A program made the position numbers and the translations under genes. The notes beneath the pieces were generated by a model. It searched no databases. It saw only the letters and a list, made by a program, of their open reading frames with translations, and had not been told where the DNA came from. This document shows positions 34,001 to 45,147 of a stretch of DNA of 64,000 nt, in pieces; positions within the stretch are counted from its first letter, which is position 1; each line of letters begins with the position of its first letter. The stretch is from Trichosphaerium sp. ATCC 40318 (taxonomy: Eukaryota > Discosea > Flabellinia > Trichosidae): NCBI GenBank assembly GCA_038496445.1, contig JALMLS010000450.1, forward strand, positions 1 to 64,000, read 5' to 3'.

Positions 34001-36733
34001 AGGCAGAGGCTCTTTCAATTTAACCTCCTAAGAAAAAAGTTAGGAAACATGAATAGGTTTGATGTCTTTAGCTCTCCGTAGAGTTTGATCAAATGAAAGG
34101 TCCTGGTTAAATACATACCGAACCTCGTTCATCGATGCAACGCCACACATTAAGCGGTGTTTCATCTTGTGATAAGTACGTAGTAAGGTGTGACATTAGT
34201 ATCTCCCATGTGAACTTCAAAACATCAACATTGTTTGTTTTAACAACATCTAGTATTCCTTTATATAATTTCTCTTTTATGGAGTACTGTTGACTCAAGC
34301 AACGTCTTAAGAAACCTTAAAAAAAAATAAAAAAATTACAACCTAATAAGAAAACTTCTGTTTCTCGTTACCTAGCACTTCAAAAGCGAATTCCACGCCA
34401 CTGACATCACCCATACTATGTGTATTTGATAAAGCGATATTAAGTAATTGAATAAATCCACTAACACCAACAGTCCTTGATTCTTCTTCGCTGTAAGGGT
34501 ATAAGAACTCAGACTGTTAAAGTAAAAATATTCGGCGTACTTTGAGAAAACAGCTTTTCGAAGTACGATCACAATGTGATCCAAAAAATCACGTTTAAGC
34601 TTCATCAGTGGGGCCTGTTGTTTATTAGATATCATGTAGAGCAATGAAAGGTGTCTTACCATGGTTGCTAGGAGTGGTGATGCAACATTTGGTTTCATTA
34701 TGCTGAGGTAGTTCATCACTTCTTTTATCTGGAAAAAAAATATTAGCTTGTTTCACTCTTTTGATATCGAAGAGACAGTGCATAACATGAGACTCACCTT
34801 TGGTACATGTCCGTTTAAAATATCTAGTGGATTATTCTCCATCAAGTCGCCAATCAGTTTTATGTATGCAACAGAATTTGATGTTGTATTCACAATACGT
34901 GTTATAACTTCAGTCAAAATGTTTTGTCTTGCATCTGAATGAACTTTAAATACCTCCAAGAGCATATCTCTTCCTAGATCGATCGCCTTTGATACATTGT
35001 AAGCCAAAGATACCACAATACTTTAAATAATAAATAAAGAGGAGAAACGCTAACCTTGTTAACAGGATGTGTTTTGTTGTTAGTTTTAGCTCCTTTGAGA
35101 TCCATCAATGTAAAGCTTATATTCATAACAGAAACTACTTGATCTGTCCATCCATACTTTATACACTTAACAGCTTGTAAAAGAGCAGGTCCAATATTTT
35201 TTTGTTCGAAAGAAAACCCTGTAAAGCAAAAAATAAGTAAAACGGAGAATTGCTCAAAATAATTTTTTACCTTCCAACCACGGTATCGTTGATGGCTCTA
35301 AGGAAGACTGGTACCCTTCTAAAACCTTCTTCTTTATGAAATCTCGTATCTAATTTTTTTATTAAGTCACCAAAAGTCGAACAAGTCAAAGTACCTTTTT
35401 TTGTAATGTACTTGAATACTGAGATGCAAAAATTGCAAATAGTGTAGAAAAAAGGAACGGCTCAAGTGTGACATTTGGTCCATTTAGTGTCTTTACAAAC
35501 TTACTACCAAGCACCTAAATAACATTAATAACCCCTCACTACCACATTTATAAGAAGTACATGATCTTGCTTCACGTGAAGACTTATATGAGCGAGAACA
35601 GTGCCTTCAACTTTCTTAAGCTCTTCATCTATTTGAGTGTCTCCAGTCGAATCCAACACCGATCCACTGGTATGTACTCTTAAATTTGTTTGTCTGGTAT
35701 AATATTATCATAAGAAACGTACCCACTATCCTCCACAGATCCACCAGAATCCAAAAAGATAAAATGTTTTACAATTCCATGTAATATTTTATCTTTTGCA
35801 CCTTTCGTTGTAAGAGCAAGTAAGTGATACACCAAAGGGCATAAATCTTCTAGCTTAACAAGATGAAAGTGTCTAAAAAAGAGGGTCACACTAAGTAGTT
35901 AATTCTTACGAAAAGTGCACGTGATGCATGTTGGTAATACAAACAAAAAAATCAATGATTTCGAAAAATAACAGTACGGATTTTAATACCTTAGTATAGA
36001 CTTTGCAACCTTCACCAACTGGTCTTGAGGTAATGGTACATCCTTGAAGTTATCTACCAAGCTCAGAGTAACAGCAATAGGCCAATCAGCGCTACAAATA
36101 GCAGATAAAGAGCTCTCTTTGCATTCTTTTCCAGACATGATGCGGTTTCCTAACATACTCGTGTTAAAGGAACATAACCAGTTAAATCGACGCACCACAA
36201 ACTACCAATTCAGTTTTAAGAAGCATTTCGCAGAGCTGACCGAGAATGTTCAAGGAAATCCCTTCGTGCTCAATACCATCCTTGAAAGCATCCACAATCA
36301 TTTTCATAAAGTAGCCTAGCATAACAGGAGGAACCTCGGAGAGCTGAAAATGTGTGAAATTGACATATTTCTGTAAATAACAGCCTTACCGCTCTCAAAA
36401 GGAATGGAACTACATCTAGTGCGCGTTGACCGACTAACTCAGAGCTATGCATCAAATCCAAGCAATGTTTGAGAAGACACGTAACGGTTGACGCGTCTCT
36501 GTTCTCTTTATCTTCGAGAACGCCAGAAATCCAGCTTTTGGCTTTGCCTTGAGCTAAACAAGCGTATTCCGTTTAGAAGATATAAAAAGCGATATAAACA
36601 ATACCACAGTGCGTAATGGCGTACCTACTACCTCTGAAAGCTTTTGTTTGAGCTTTACGTCTTCATCAATTACAGAGCGATACAATTGATACTGTTCTCT
36701 TAAATCTTCCTCGCCTGCACCAGAATTTTCCAT
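31091..36733 (-). CDS. FANCI: FANCI, Fanconi anaemia ID2-complex subunit
   Basis: A gene of about 25 exons from MENSGAGEEDLREQYQLYRS (start 36733) to an acidic/basic tail (EDEDDEEDESEDSPPPKKQ, then RRK, stop 31091). FANCI signatures appear in order: VPPVMLGYFMKMIVDAFK; VKLEDLCPLVYHLLALTTKG; IKYGWTDQVVSVMNISFTLM; DLGRDMLLEVFKVHSDARQN; VVTR-like ITRIVNTTSNSVAYIKLIGD; DHIVIVLRKAVFSNEEESRT; then HCG-less helical repeats such as LPLDPPSERLEALLTLFGK. FANCI clamps DNA with FANCD2 in interstrand crosslink repair. The lysine that is monoubiquitinated in vertebrates (K523, in ARKSAVAGF) aligns with Thr here (SRTVGVSGF). The C-terminal KKQRRK could be a nuclear signal. No FANCD2 is in the window. Confidence 0.88.
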
Positions 36734-36936
36734 GGCGTAATGAATTGAGTTGGTACAATTTAATTATAAACGAGATCTAATGTAACAACGTCTAGCGCAA
36801 TTATGAGTGTAACGAAGAGCAATAAAGGAAGCTCATACCTGGAAAAAAGTGACATTCAGGCTTTCATTTTTGAAAACGCTTGACATTTTATCATTTTGGC
36901 GCGCACAAGACTATCACACCTACTGAGCGTTTAAAA
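36734..36936. promoter_or_regulatory. Divergent promoter region upstream of FANCI
   Basis: About 200 bp between the FANCI start and the next plus-strand start. The plus gene could instead start at 36880, leaving about 146 bp. No clear core element seen. Confidence 0.45.
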
Positions 36937-37381
36937 ATGATGGATTGGACCCCTAGCTGCACTCAAATCAACGGTGATAACACTTCACGAGTCACGTTTC
37001 ATAACGCACCCGCAAACAGATGCAATCCTCATCATTTTACCTCTTTCGGCGTTAGTACTCACGTTTATTCTAAATGACAGCTTTGCTTTTAAAAAAACAA
37101 TTTGCATTTGACGTTTCTGATTTTAAACGTTTCCAACGCCGCCCTAGGTGCTCGAGAAAAAGCGGAAGAGTGTCCACCAGCTACCACGGGATACAAAACG
37201 TCAAAAAGCCACTCAATATTCTGTTAAAACATTGAATGAGGACGTAGAGATGTATGACGGTATGACGCGCATGGAGTGCTGCAAAACGAGCGACGACAAT
37301 ACAACAATGCCTTGTGACACCCCTGTACGCTTATACGCACTAGTGCAACCCCTAACGACGCTACTAGTGGCTAGAATATAG
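36937..37381 (+). CDS. Small two-exon protein of unknown function
   Basis: Exon 1 reads MMDWTPSCTQINGDNTS to HHFTSFG. A 95-nt intron (GTTAGT...CCTAG, about 37053-37147) leads to exon 2, VLEKKRKSVHQLPRDTKRQK...LVQPLTTLLVARI. The middle is rich in basic residues (KKRKS, RDTKRQK), which fits a nuclear protein, and the joined frame is open across the intron. An in-frame Met at 36880 is an alternative start. I recognise no domain. Confidence 0.45.
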
Positions 37382-37575
37382 AGAGTACATTTACGCACGC
37401 CAGGAGATGGAATAAAGTGTAAAATATTAAATTGTAGACATAGAATAAACCATTGTACAAAAGCACAGAGAAAGCAGCGTGTTTGTTGCATGTTTTTCAA
37501 CGGCTTTTTTTTTTGAGGCTGGTGCACCAAAATGTTGCGGGTTTGACCATTTAATTTGTTATCAAAAAAAGCACC

Positions 37576-39186
37576 ATGGAGCCGACAGAGGCCGACAAAC
37601 AACCTGATTCTGACACAGAATCAGAAACTGATGACTTGACAGACACATACGATTCGGCGTCAGATTCAGAGTCAAGCGAGTACTCACATTTGTCTGATGG
37701 CTCCCTTACAGACTCTGACGCCTCCGCAACCGATTATTCTGTCAGTGGAGAAGAAGAAGACGATTATCAAGCCGAAAGCGATACGGAAGACGACGGTAAC
37801 GTGAGCGATCATCAATCAGATGAAGAAACAACAATAGAGCAAGACGATCAACCACAGTCGTGTACGCCTAGATCTGCTGTAATGTGTATATATGGCGGCT
37901 AAATCGCCCAGAGAGTTCGATTCTCGTTTATACTATTTATTTTAGGCCTTGTAAGCGAATTAGTACACTGATCCACTGTAGCATGTAAAATTTGCGATCT
38001 GCCACTAGAATTAGAAGCTAACATACTACTCCGTTTACGTGTGCCTACTATCTTTGTTGCCCGTTTTGGTACGTGACTAATAACGCAACCAACGCTTTTT
38101 ATAGCTTTATTAACAATTTAAACAAACAGTATGTCACCGCTGGCGCGAACTAGTTGCAAATTATTTAACAAGACTCGTTTTATCACCTCTATGGGCTCGT
38201 ATGACAGGAGTAGCACTAACAAGTCTATGTACAATGATAGAAAAAGAATTTACGTCCCTCTCAAAGTTGGACATAAGTTGGTGTCGGTTAGGTACGAAAA
38301 AAAGTTGTTTTTGTGACAACAAATCATTTAAAAACGTGAAACAACTTTTCTCACGGGTTGGAAAAAAAATCAAAAGAACATACGTCATTCATCTCGTGGC
38401 AGCGTTTTGACAGCGTAAAAAAAAAAAAAAAAAGAAGCCAAAAAAAGCGAGTGAAAAAAAAAAGTTACTGTTTGAGATTTATGCGTTATATCACTTGCAG
38501 GTTAACGTATACACTCGTAAAAAACCTTTGAAAGCGTCTTTTTTGAATATACGTTCTGTTTAGTTGCAGACAGAACTTTTTTTAATTCTTTTTTTTTGTT
38601 GTTTATGTCGATTTACTTACGTGTTTTTGCTTCTTTAGTGAAGGATAAATCATTTGCAGAGCTTACAAGACTTTCAAACCAAATTACAGAATTATCTTGT
38701 AGTTCTCTTTCAATGTCGAACCGTGGACTCCGACACTTGGGTAACATGACTAAGCTTGTTTCTCTCAACCTCTCTTCGTGTAAATCTATCAACCATCATG
38801 GCATAAAGTACCTAGTAAAGCTAACAAACCTGGAAACACTCAACTTAGCGAAATGTTCAAATCTGAAGGAAAAAGTCTCTGGAAACAAGCTAGTAGCCAC
38901 GGGGTTCAAGAATTTCCATCAACTATGTAGCTTGCGCACTCTTAATCTAAGAAGCACTAATCTTGAGCCAAAGCACTTGAACTATTTGTCATCATTAGAA
39001 AAGCTTAAAATATTGGATTTATCTTGCACAAGAGTTAATGATAAGAGTGTTCTTAATATACTCGATAAACTCACTTCTCTTGAGGTATTAAAGGTACATA
39101 GATGTAACAAATTATCTGATAAGGCACATTCATTATTCATTGCAAAACGACCTAATTTGACAGTTATTTTCAATGATGAACCGTGA
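37576..39186 (+). CDS. F-box/LRR protein (FBXL-type) with a long acidic N-terminus
   Basis: Starts MEPTEADKQPDSDTESETDD; the first 100 residues are almost all Asp, Glu, Ser and Thr. After an intron (about 37885-37981) comes an F-box: CKICDLPLELEANILLRLRV, VARFVCHRWRELVANYLTRL. Leucine-rich repeats of the AMN1/FBXL type follow: LTSLCTMIEKEFTSLSKLDI, LGNMTKLVSLNLSSCKSINH, LVKLTNLETLNLAKCSNLK, LCSLRTLNLRSTNLEPKHL, LEKLKILDLSCTRVND, LTSLEVLKVHRCNKL. It ends VIFNDEP. Likely an SCF substrate receptor. The intron at 38292-38638 is 347 nt, far longer than usual here, with an A18 tract and no recognisable exon. Confidence 0.85.
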
Positions 39187-39704
39187 CAAACTTTTTTTTT
39201 CCCCTAACTCGAGAAACAAAACACATAATCCCACCTTGTAAAAAAAAAATAAATAAAAACTAAAAAGTCAACAAATGATTGTGTACGTTGCTTCGTTGGC
39301 TACTAAAAATATAAAATTCAGTTGCTTTTAGAAGATATTTTTGGCCTTTAGATGCAGATCAGGTATATGTATCCACGTGCGAGTTCAAAGTGCATTCATT
39401 TAGAAATCGGATTTGGAGATTGTTTTTTTAACGTGCTCGTTATTGCATGTGCCAGTTTGTTCGAGTGAATAATGTACTGTAAAACCAAAATAACGCGCTA
39501 TAGAACCAATGGCATCGAATCAATAAATGTACTATTTCGGTTGCACAACACAGATAATACTTCACTCGTTTATTGTACAAGCAGCTTGTTGTTGTAAAAT
39601 CAAAAAAAAAATTGGAGGTGATGATTTAGAAGTACGTGGTGTCTCTACGTATGCGTAGAGAGCTAGGATTTTATACAAAGGCGCATTTTGTCCACAAAAT
39701 GTCA
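39187..39704. other. Intergenic between convergent genes
   Basis: AT-rich spacer holding the 3' ends of the F-box/LRR and Nudix genes. Nothing else recognised. Confidence 0.45.
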
Positions 39705-40227
39705 TCATTTCGGTTCTGACTTTGATTCTGCTTGCGCCATATCAACAAGCTCCTTTACGAGAGGCAAGTCAGCTTCTAAAAATTGCTTGTTTTCAAGGTC
39801 AGACTGATTATGTATCCATTCGACTTGTTGACCTTCTACACCTTTTGGTTCGCCTATGAAATCGCGTATGTGATAAATAAAGAGCTCTACATAAACTTTC
39901 TCCTTTGCGTAATCATGTGAGAGCTGGCGCCAAAATGTATGTTTATTATAAGTGATTCCAAGCTCTATGGAGCATTATACGCGCATTGAAATAATAAATG
40001 AACATACCTTCTTTTAATTCTCGCTTTAGGGCTGCGTCTCTTGTTTCATTGAGCTCTACTTTACCTAACCAATAGTGTTACGCTTTAATCAAGCGTTTAT
40101 ACGAACCTCCTGGTAATTCCCATTGTGTGCTGAACTTAGCGCTCTTTTTTGGTCTCTGTTGAGCTAAAAAGGCTGATTTACGCCATAGAACGCCTAATAC
40201 TACTTCAACACGCTTTACAGCCGCCAT
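39705..40227 (-). CDS. Nudix hydrolase (MutT-like)
   Basis: Three exons from MAAVKRVEVVLGVLWRKSAF (start 40227) to ESKSEPK (stop 39705-39707). The complete Nudix box spans two exons: WELPGG, KVELNETRDAALKREL, KEELGI, satisfying GX5EX7REUXEEXGU with all metal-binding glutamates. The remainder (THTFWRQ-like HTFWRQLSHDYAKEKVYVEL, EGQQVEWIHNQSDLENK) is the usual MutT beta-sheet region and C-terminal helix. About 150 residues, the normal size. Likely sanitises oxidised nucleotides such as 8-oxo-dGTP, though substrate cannot be fixed from sequence. It shares an 80-bp promoter with BRX1. Confidence 0.9.
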
Positions 40228-40307
40228 TCTGTACTTTATTGATTTTCGTTTAAGTCCGTTTCAAACTGTTTTTTAGTGAGAAACCAACAAGAACCCACCC
40301 ATACACA
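40228..40307. promoter_or_regulatory. Bidirectional promoter between the Nudix gene and BRX1
   Basis: Only 80 bp separate the two divergent ATG codons (40227 minus, 40308 plus), so 5' UTRs and both core promoters are compressed here or overlap. Confidence 0.6.
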
Positions 40308-42548
40308 ATGTTTCGCTTGGATCATAGTAGCGAATCTGACCTCTCAGACGATGAACTTGAATTAAGACTTCAGGTACGCCTACAAAGATCTAAAAAGACG
40401 CAATACTTACGTATAATGATCAGCAAGATGTCGCAGACCAAGCTCAGTTGGAAAAAGATCAAGAAGCTACTCTAACAAGCCATAAATCAAAATATAGAAA
40501 CAAATTACGCTGCTTGGTGCTCTCCTCGCGTAATATACCTAACAGATGGCGCCATTTAATGAAAGACTTTCTCGCTCTCTTACCACATTCTAAAAAAGAG
40601 AGTAAGCTCGACCACTCACGCCCTCTAACAGTACAACCTCACTCCTACAAGATAAAACCGTATTTACACATAGTAGCTTATTAATCAAATGGCAGAAGCC
40701 AAACACTGTCAAAACGCCGTATTCTTTGACGCGCGAAGTACGTTTTACGTCCCTCTACAATTTTTAATGTAAACTAAGCGTCTTATACCTTTTCGCCCTA
40801 AAAACTGACGTAAATCTCTTGTCACATCCTTCTCGTGTATTCTAATAACCTTTCTAGAAAATAATCTCTTCATTTGGATGTCACACTGTCCAAATGGACC
40901 AAGTATAAAATTTAAGGTTCACAATGGTACGTTCAACGTTAAATTAACTGCAAACCTTGTTTTTTTTTCTTACTCATTTTTTCCTATTTTCGATTTTTAT
41001 GAAATTGACAGAATTGTTAATCACGTGTTTATTATAAATTTACTTACGTTTATTGCCATAGAACATAATATGAGGGAGTTAAAGTTTGCTGGAAATTGCC
41101 TACAAGGATCAAGACCTATCATTTCTTTCGATAAAGCGTTTGAAGAAGAAGGTCATTGGAAACTTATGAAAGAATTAATGTTACAGGTACCACTCGCTTT
41201 CTTTTTGATTGTTTCAAAGAGACTCTTGACGCAAAGCGTTTTCATCAGTCGTTTGCAAGTATTAACCAAGTACCTAGATATTTTGTACACCACGTTATCA
41301 TCCTAAGAGTAAACCATTCACAGATCATGTCTTGAACTTTTCTTTGTTGGACAATAAAATTTGGTTCAGAAATTTTCAGGTACGATGTCCGTCTTTTCCG
41401 GCCATTCTATACTGTAACCAAGCACTATATGTATATACGGTGTAATCGTAGTACACCACGCCGTACAACACTTACTCAAAGAAATCAATTCTTTCTGAAA
41501 AGGAAATAAACCGTTTTTCTTCGCTTTATTTCGGAACCTCGACTTACATATCCCTAGGCCACAGAAGAGCAAGTAGGCCCTAAAATGGAAGATATACTTG
41601 CAGAGGTTGGACCACGATTCGTCTTGGATCCAGTAGCTATTTTTAAAGGAAGTTTTGGTGGAGAGAGAATATGGAGTAATCCTTACTACATTAATCCTAA
41701 TGACGTACGTTTTTTCTTACCTGTTCCTGTTTGTTATCAAATTTATAAGTTCTAATCGTACCTTCCTTTTATTCTTTTTATGGCTGTAAAGCCAAAAGTT
41801 ATGTATTTACTGGTAACACCGACGAGGTGCACCAAAAAAAGTATTTCAAAAAATCAACCAATTTTTTTTTATTTGAACCCATGTTTTGTCTTCTTTATTG
41901 AACGACAACAGCTTTGGTACCAACTTTAAGGTATTAAAGTAGCGATAAAAAACGTAGGGAATACAAAAATTCAAGACAAAGTGTTTGCGGTTTGCACATT
42001 TAAAGTTGTAATCGTTAATATGTCGTGAGACATTTTCTTTGCCTATTTTCTTTTTCTTATCCCAGTAATTTTTTTGAACTTCATTATTCGGATTTGAAAT
42101 AAGTATTATAATAGGCACGTCGTATTAAGAAGAGGATGCACCAGAATAAATACGAAGATAGAAAGGATGCACAAGAGAGTACGTCCTTATTTTTTCCCTT
42201 TTTTTTCTTTTTAGGCTTTTTTTTTTTTTACCAATCATTAACTCTTCTGTTAGTGCACCGTGACCGTATGCAACGTCCTGATTATCAAACAAAATTGTAC
42301 GTGAATATGATTACACTGTTTGTAAGTACTCACAAGACCTCTAAAGGGATCCAATCGAAGCTATGTACAAACCACCTCAGCACATGAAAAAAGAAAAATA
42401 CAACAAATTCAAGAACGCTCCACGTGTAGACTTGAATTCTGTTGTACGTGAGCGTAAGAGACAAGCAAGAGATGCTGAGCGTCTAGTAAACAAGAGACAA
42501 AAGCGAGTTGATAAAGATACTATGGCGTTCTTGAACGGCGGAAAGTAA
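40308..42548 (+). CDS. BRX1: Ribosome biogenesis protein BRX1 (Brix domain)
   Basis: Starts MFRLDHSSESDLSDDELELR. About ten exons. The Brix domain reads LRCLVLSSRNIPNRWRHLMK, DFLALLPHSKKESKLD, SHCPNGPSIKFKVHN, ELKFAGNCLQGSRPIISFD, SKPFTDHVLNFSLLDNKIWF and VGPRFVLDPVAIFKGSFGGE. The basic C-terminus is spliced as ARRIKKRMHQNKYEDRKDAQ, then TKLDPIEAMYKPPQHMKK and VDLNSVVRERKRQARD, ending FLNGGK. BRX1 acts in the nucleolus in assembly of the 60S subunit with EBP2. The intron at 41705-42114 is 410 nt, about eight times the local norm, and carries a long antisense open frame. Confidence 0.9.
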
Positions 42549-42982
42549 AAAAGAAAGCAACAAAAAAGAAAGTTTTTTTCAAATTACGAGGAACTTGTAC
42601 AAAAAAAAAATGAGCCGGAAAACAAGAAAGAAGTAACTAACTATCCTTTTTTTTGTTTTCTGGTTTTTTCCTTCAAAAAATAAAGAGAAGCATTATGGTT
42701 GTGTACTATAAAAATGTTTATTTATGTCAACAATTCATTGGAACTTCGTATTCACTTTTATTATACTGGAAGGCTTTATTGAAGAATACCGTCTCTCAAG
42801 GCAATTTCATTGAGTACCAACAAGCAATAGACAGTAGTAATACTAGATTCTGGTTTGTGTGTTAACGGCAATGTATCAAAAACAATGTGAGTTTTTTTTT
42901 ATTGTACTCTACAAGCGTGATGTAAAAACACTGCTATTGTGACTCTTCACGTGATTTACACTTTAGCAATTGTTTTGTCATT

Positions 42983-43735
42983 TCATAGACGCATACACGT
43001 GTGCAAAAAAGTATACTTAGTCTTTAAATCTAAAGAACCTATTGTTGCGAAAGAAACCAGTTTTTTCTCTTTCCCTTTCTTGTTCCATTGTACACTAGGT
43101 CCATTTTTCTTTCCTTGTTCAAACCTTACCATCGTTTTCTTCTTCCCATTTGGGTAATACCAAATACAGTCACCATTTTTTGTAATAGTGTCTTGCCCAC
43201 CTTTATCATAGAAAGCTGAAAACGAATACATTATTGTTCCATTCTTTCTAGTGTACTTACAATACACCTTGGTAGATTCCAACACATACTCAACTTTGTA
43301 TGTGCCCCTTTCAATAGTGATCCTTTGCTTTATATGTAAACTAAGCAGCCTCTTGAGCTCATCACCTTTAAGTGTATTCGCCCAACGCATGAGCAGATGC
43401 TTCCTTTTCAAATGTAACCCAACAGTGATCTTCGTTGTTGAATAGTAAACCAGCATAAATCTTTGTGAATTGGGTCCTTTATCACTAAAATATCCTTCTC
43501 CACATTTGATATTGTTGTAATAAGCATTGAACTGTTGTACATATTGTTCTTTGCTTTTACAAATTATTGCAACTGAGTGATAGTGAGGCATCCAGTGGCA
43601 CTGGAAAGGTACTTTAACTGTTGAACGCAAGCAGCTTTTAATAGTGGAAGAGTATGACTCAAAGAGCTGCTTATAATGGTATGTTCCATCAACTAACCAT
43701 GTTTGAATACCAAGCAGCTTGTCACTGTTGAATCA
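42983..43735 (-). CDS. Divergent MORN_2 (YwqK-like) repeat protein, 5' end unresolved
   Basis: The open frame upstream begins after a stop near 43733 and probably follows a splice acceptor, so the first exon is missing. It reads KLLGIQTWLVDGTYHYKQLF, then CHWMPHYHSVAIICKSKEQY, LKRKHLLMRWANTLKGDELK and a stretch of beta strands. Two or three MORN_2 units end the protein: NGDCIWYYPNGKKKTMVRFE, QGKKNGPSVQWNKKGKEKK. The N-terminal two thirds do not match the F-box of its relatives. It may be a distant member of the same solenoid family with a different effector domain. Function unknown. Confidence 0.5.
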
Positions 43736-43968
43736 GCACTTAAGATGTTAAGTGTTCCGTGCATTTCTCCATGCACAAACCTGATATTTTGCCTCAAAAT
43801 GCTCGTCTAAGATAAGGCTACCAGTACCATTTGAGCGAGTGCAACAGGGTGAATGAATGACATGAAGATCCTTTTATTTAACGTTCACTTTGAAGAGATG
43901 TACTGCCTTAACTTTGCACTTAAGCCAATTTCTTAACGACACCAAAAAGTCAGTTGGTACTCAGCGAA

Positions 43969-44520
43969 ATGCGTATACACTTCCTCGCGGCCTTTGTTTT
44001 AGCTTTTGTAACGGTTCAGGCGTTTCAACCGCCTGATCTACCTATAAAAGCAGCACACTTTACCTACACCACTATTGGTCAACCTATACCAAATGAGCCA
44101 TCGTATTACTACCAAGGAGAAATTAAATACCTCAAAGACGAGAATTACGCGCTTACATGGGAAAATATCACTACAGTAATCGTAGGAAAGCCAAGATATA
44201 GCATTCTAAGCATTGGAGTGACAGTTTCGCCACAACCGACTGTACGAACGTTGTTTATCACTTAAACTGACTCTAATAACACTGTAATGCTATAGACGTA
44301 CACATACGACATTGCCAGAGATGGTACATGCCAGGAAACAACAAATACGGTTCCAAAATGTACTTCATGGGTAAAAAACGGAACAACGTACACGTGTACT
44401 TGTGATACGCCTACAAAGGATGTGAGTGATATGAAGACAAACTGGAAGCTCGTAACGCTAGATGGTTCGTTAGATTTCTTGGTTTTTGAGCTGGTAGCTG
44501 AAGTATCCCACGTGGGATGA
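43969..44520 (+). CDS. Small secreted Cys-containing protein, paralogue of the gene at 17379
   Basis: I start at the ATG at 43969, which opens a signal peptide (MRIHFLAAFVLAFVTVQAFQ). Exon 1 ends VTVSPQPT; a 54-nt intron (GTACGA...TATAG) leads to TYTYDIARDGTCQETTNTVP, KCTSWVKNGTTYTCTCDTPT, MKTNWKLVTLDGSL and a stop at 44518-44520. It shares the plan of the 17.4-kb gene: LP.K..HFTY after the signal peptide, and a Cys-rich second exon, which here has more Cys (CTCDT). The C-terminus is longer than that of its paralogue. Extracellular role unknown. Confidence 0.7.
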
Positions 44521-45147
44521 TTTTTGTTTTGTGGTTTTAATATCGTAATTTTTTCGCGTGTTAAATTAAAGCGTAGGTGTCACTATTTCTGAGATTAGTC
44601 GCGTGTCGTTTAGTTTAACTACCCCTTCTTTATTAATATCACGTACTTGGCATGCTGAGAAACAACTATCTCCACCAACAACTCCAGCAGACTTGAAGGT
44701 AAAGCTATCTGATTAATTTTTTTTTTGGCAATAATTTTAAAGCTGTGAACCAAGTGACTGATTACGAGAATGTAGATTCCCCAAGCATGTAGCAACACTA
44801 ACGTGGTGGATATAAAACGGTGATAATACTACCTCCTCCATTGCATAAATAAATTAAGCAAGATTCAATTCATAAGCCTGGAATTATTGTCGAGAAGACA
44901 AGCTAAAACTCAAACTATTTCTGCGCTTTTGAGACTTTACGAAGTGTTCAAGGGAGAACTTCTCGGAAAATTATGGTACTTCCAGAACCTGTGCATCTCC
45001 AAGCAATTGCATAAAACTTTGCCTCAAACAGGTAGTACCACCATAAATTCCTTGAGAGTATTTGTGCAACAGAAATCGCATCACAATCCACCATTTTTGG
45101 GATTTGCGTCTTTTTGCCAAAAGAGGCAAGTTTAAAGGAATAAAAAA
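44521..45147. other. Intergenic, about 630 bp
   Basis: No gene supported. Open frames near 44887-45259 overlap the start of the duplicated segment and have no domain. Confidence 0.35.

Noticed and set aside
37884-37933. tRNA-like fold (GGCG/CGCC stem with 7-nt loop and a GTTCGAT-containing arm)
   Set aside because: It has no D-arm, the anticodon-like loop lacks T33, and it overlaps the donor end of the first intron of the F-box/LRR gene. A chance fold is more likely than a tRNA gene.
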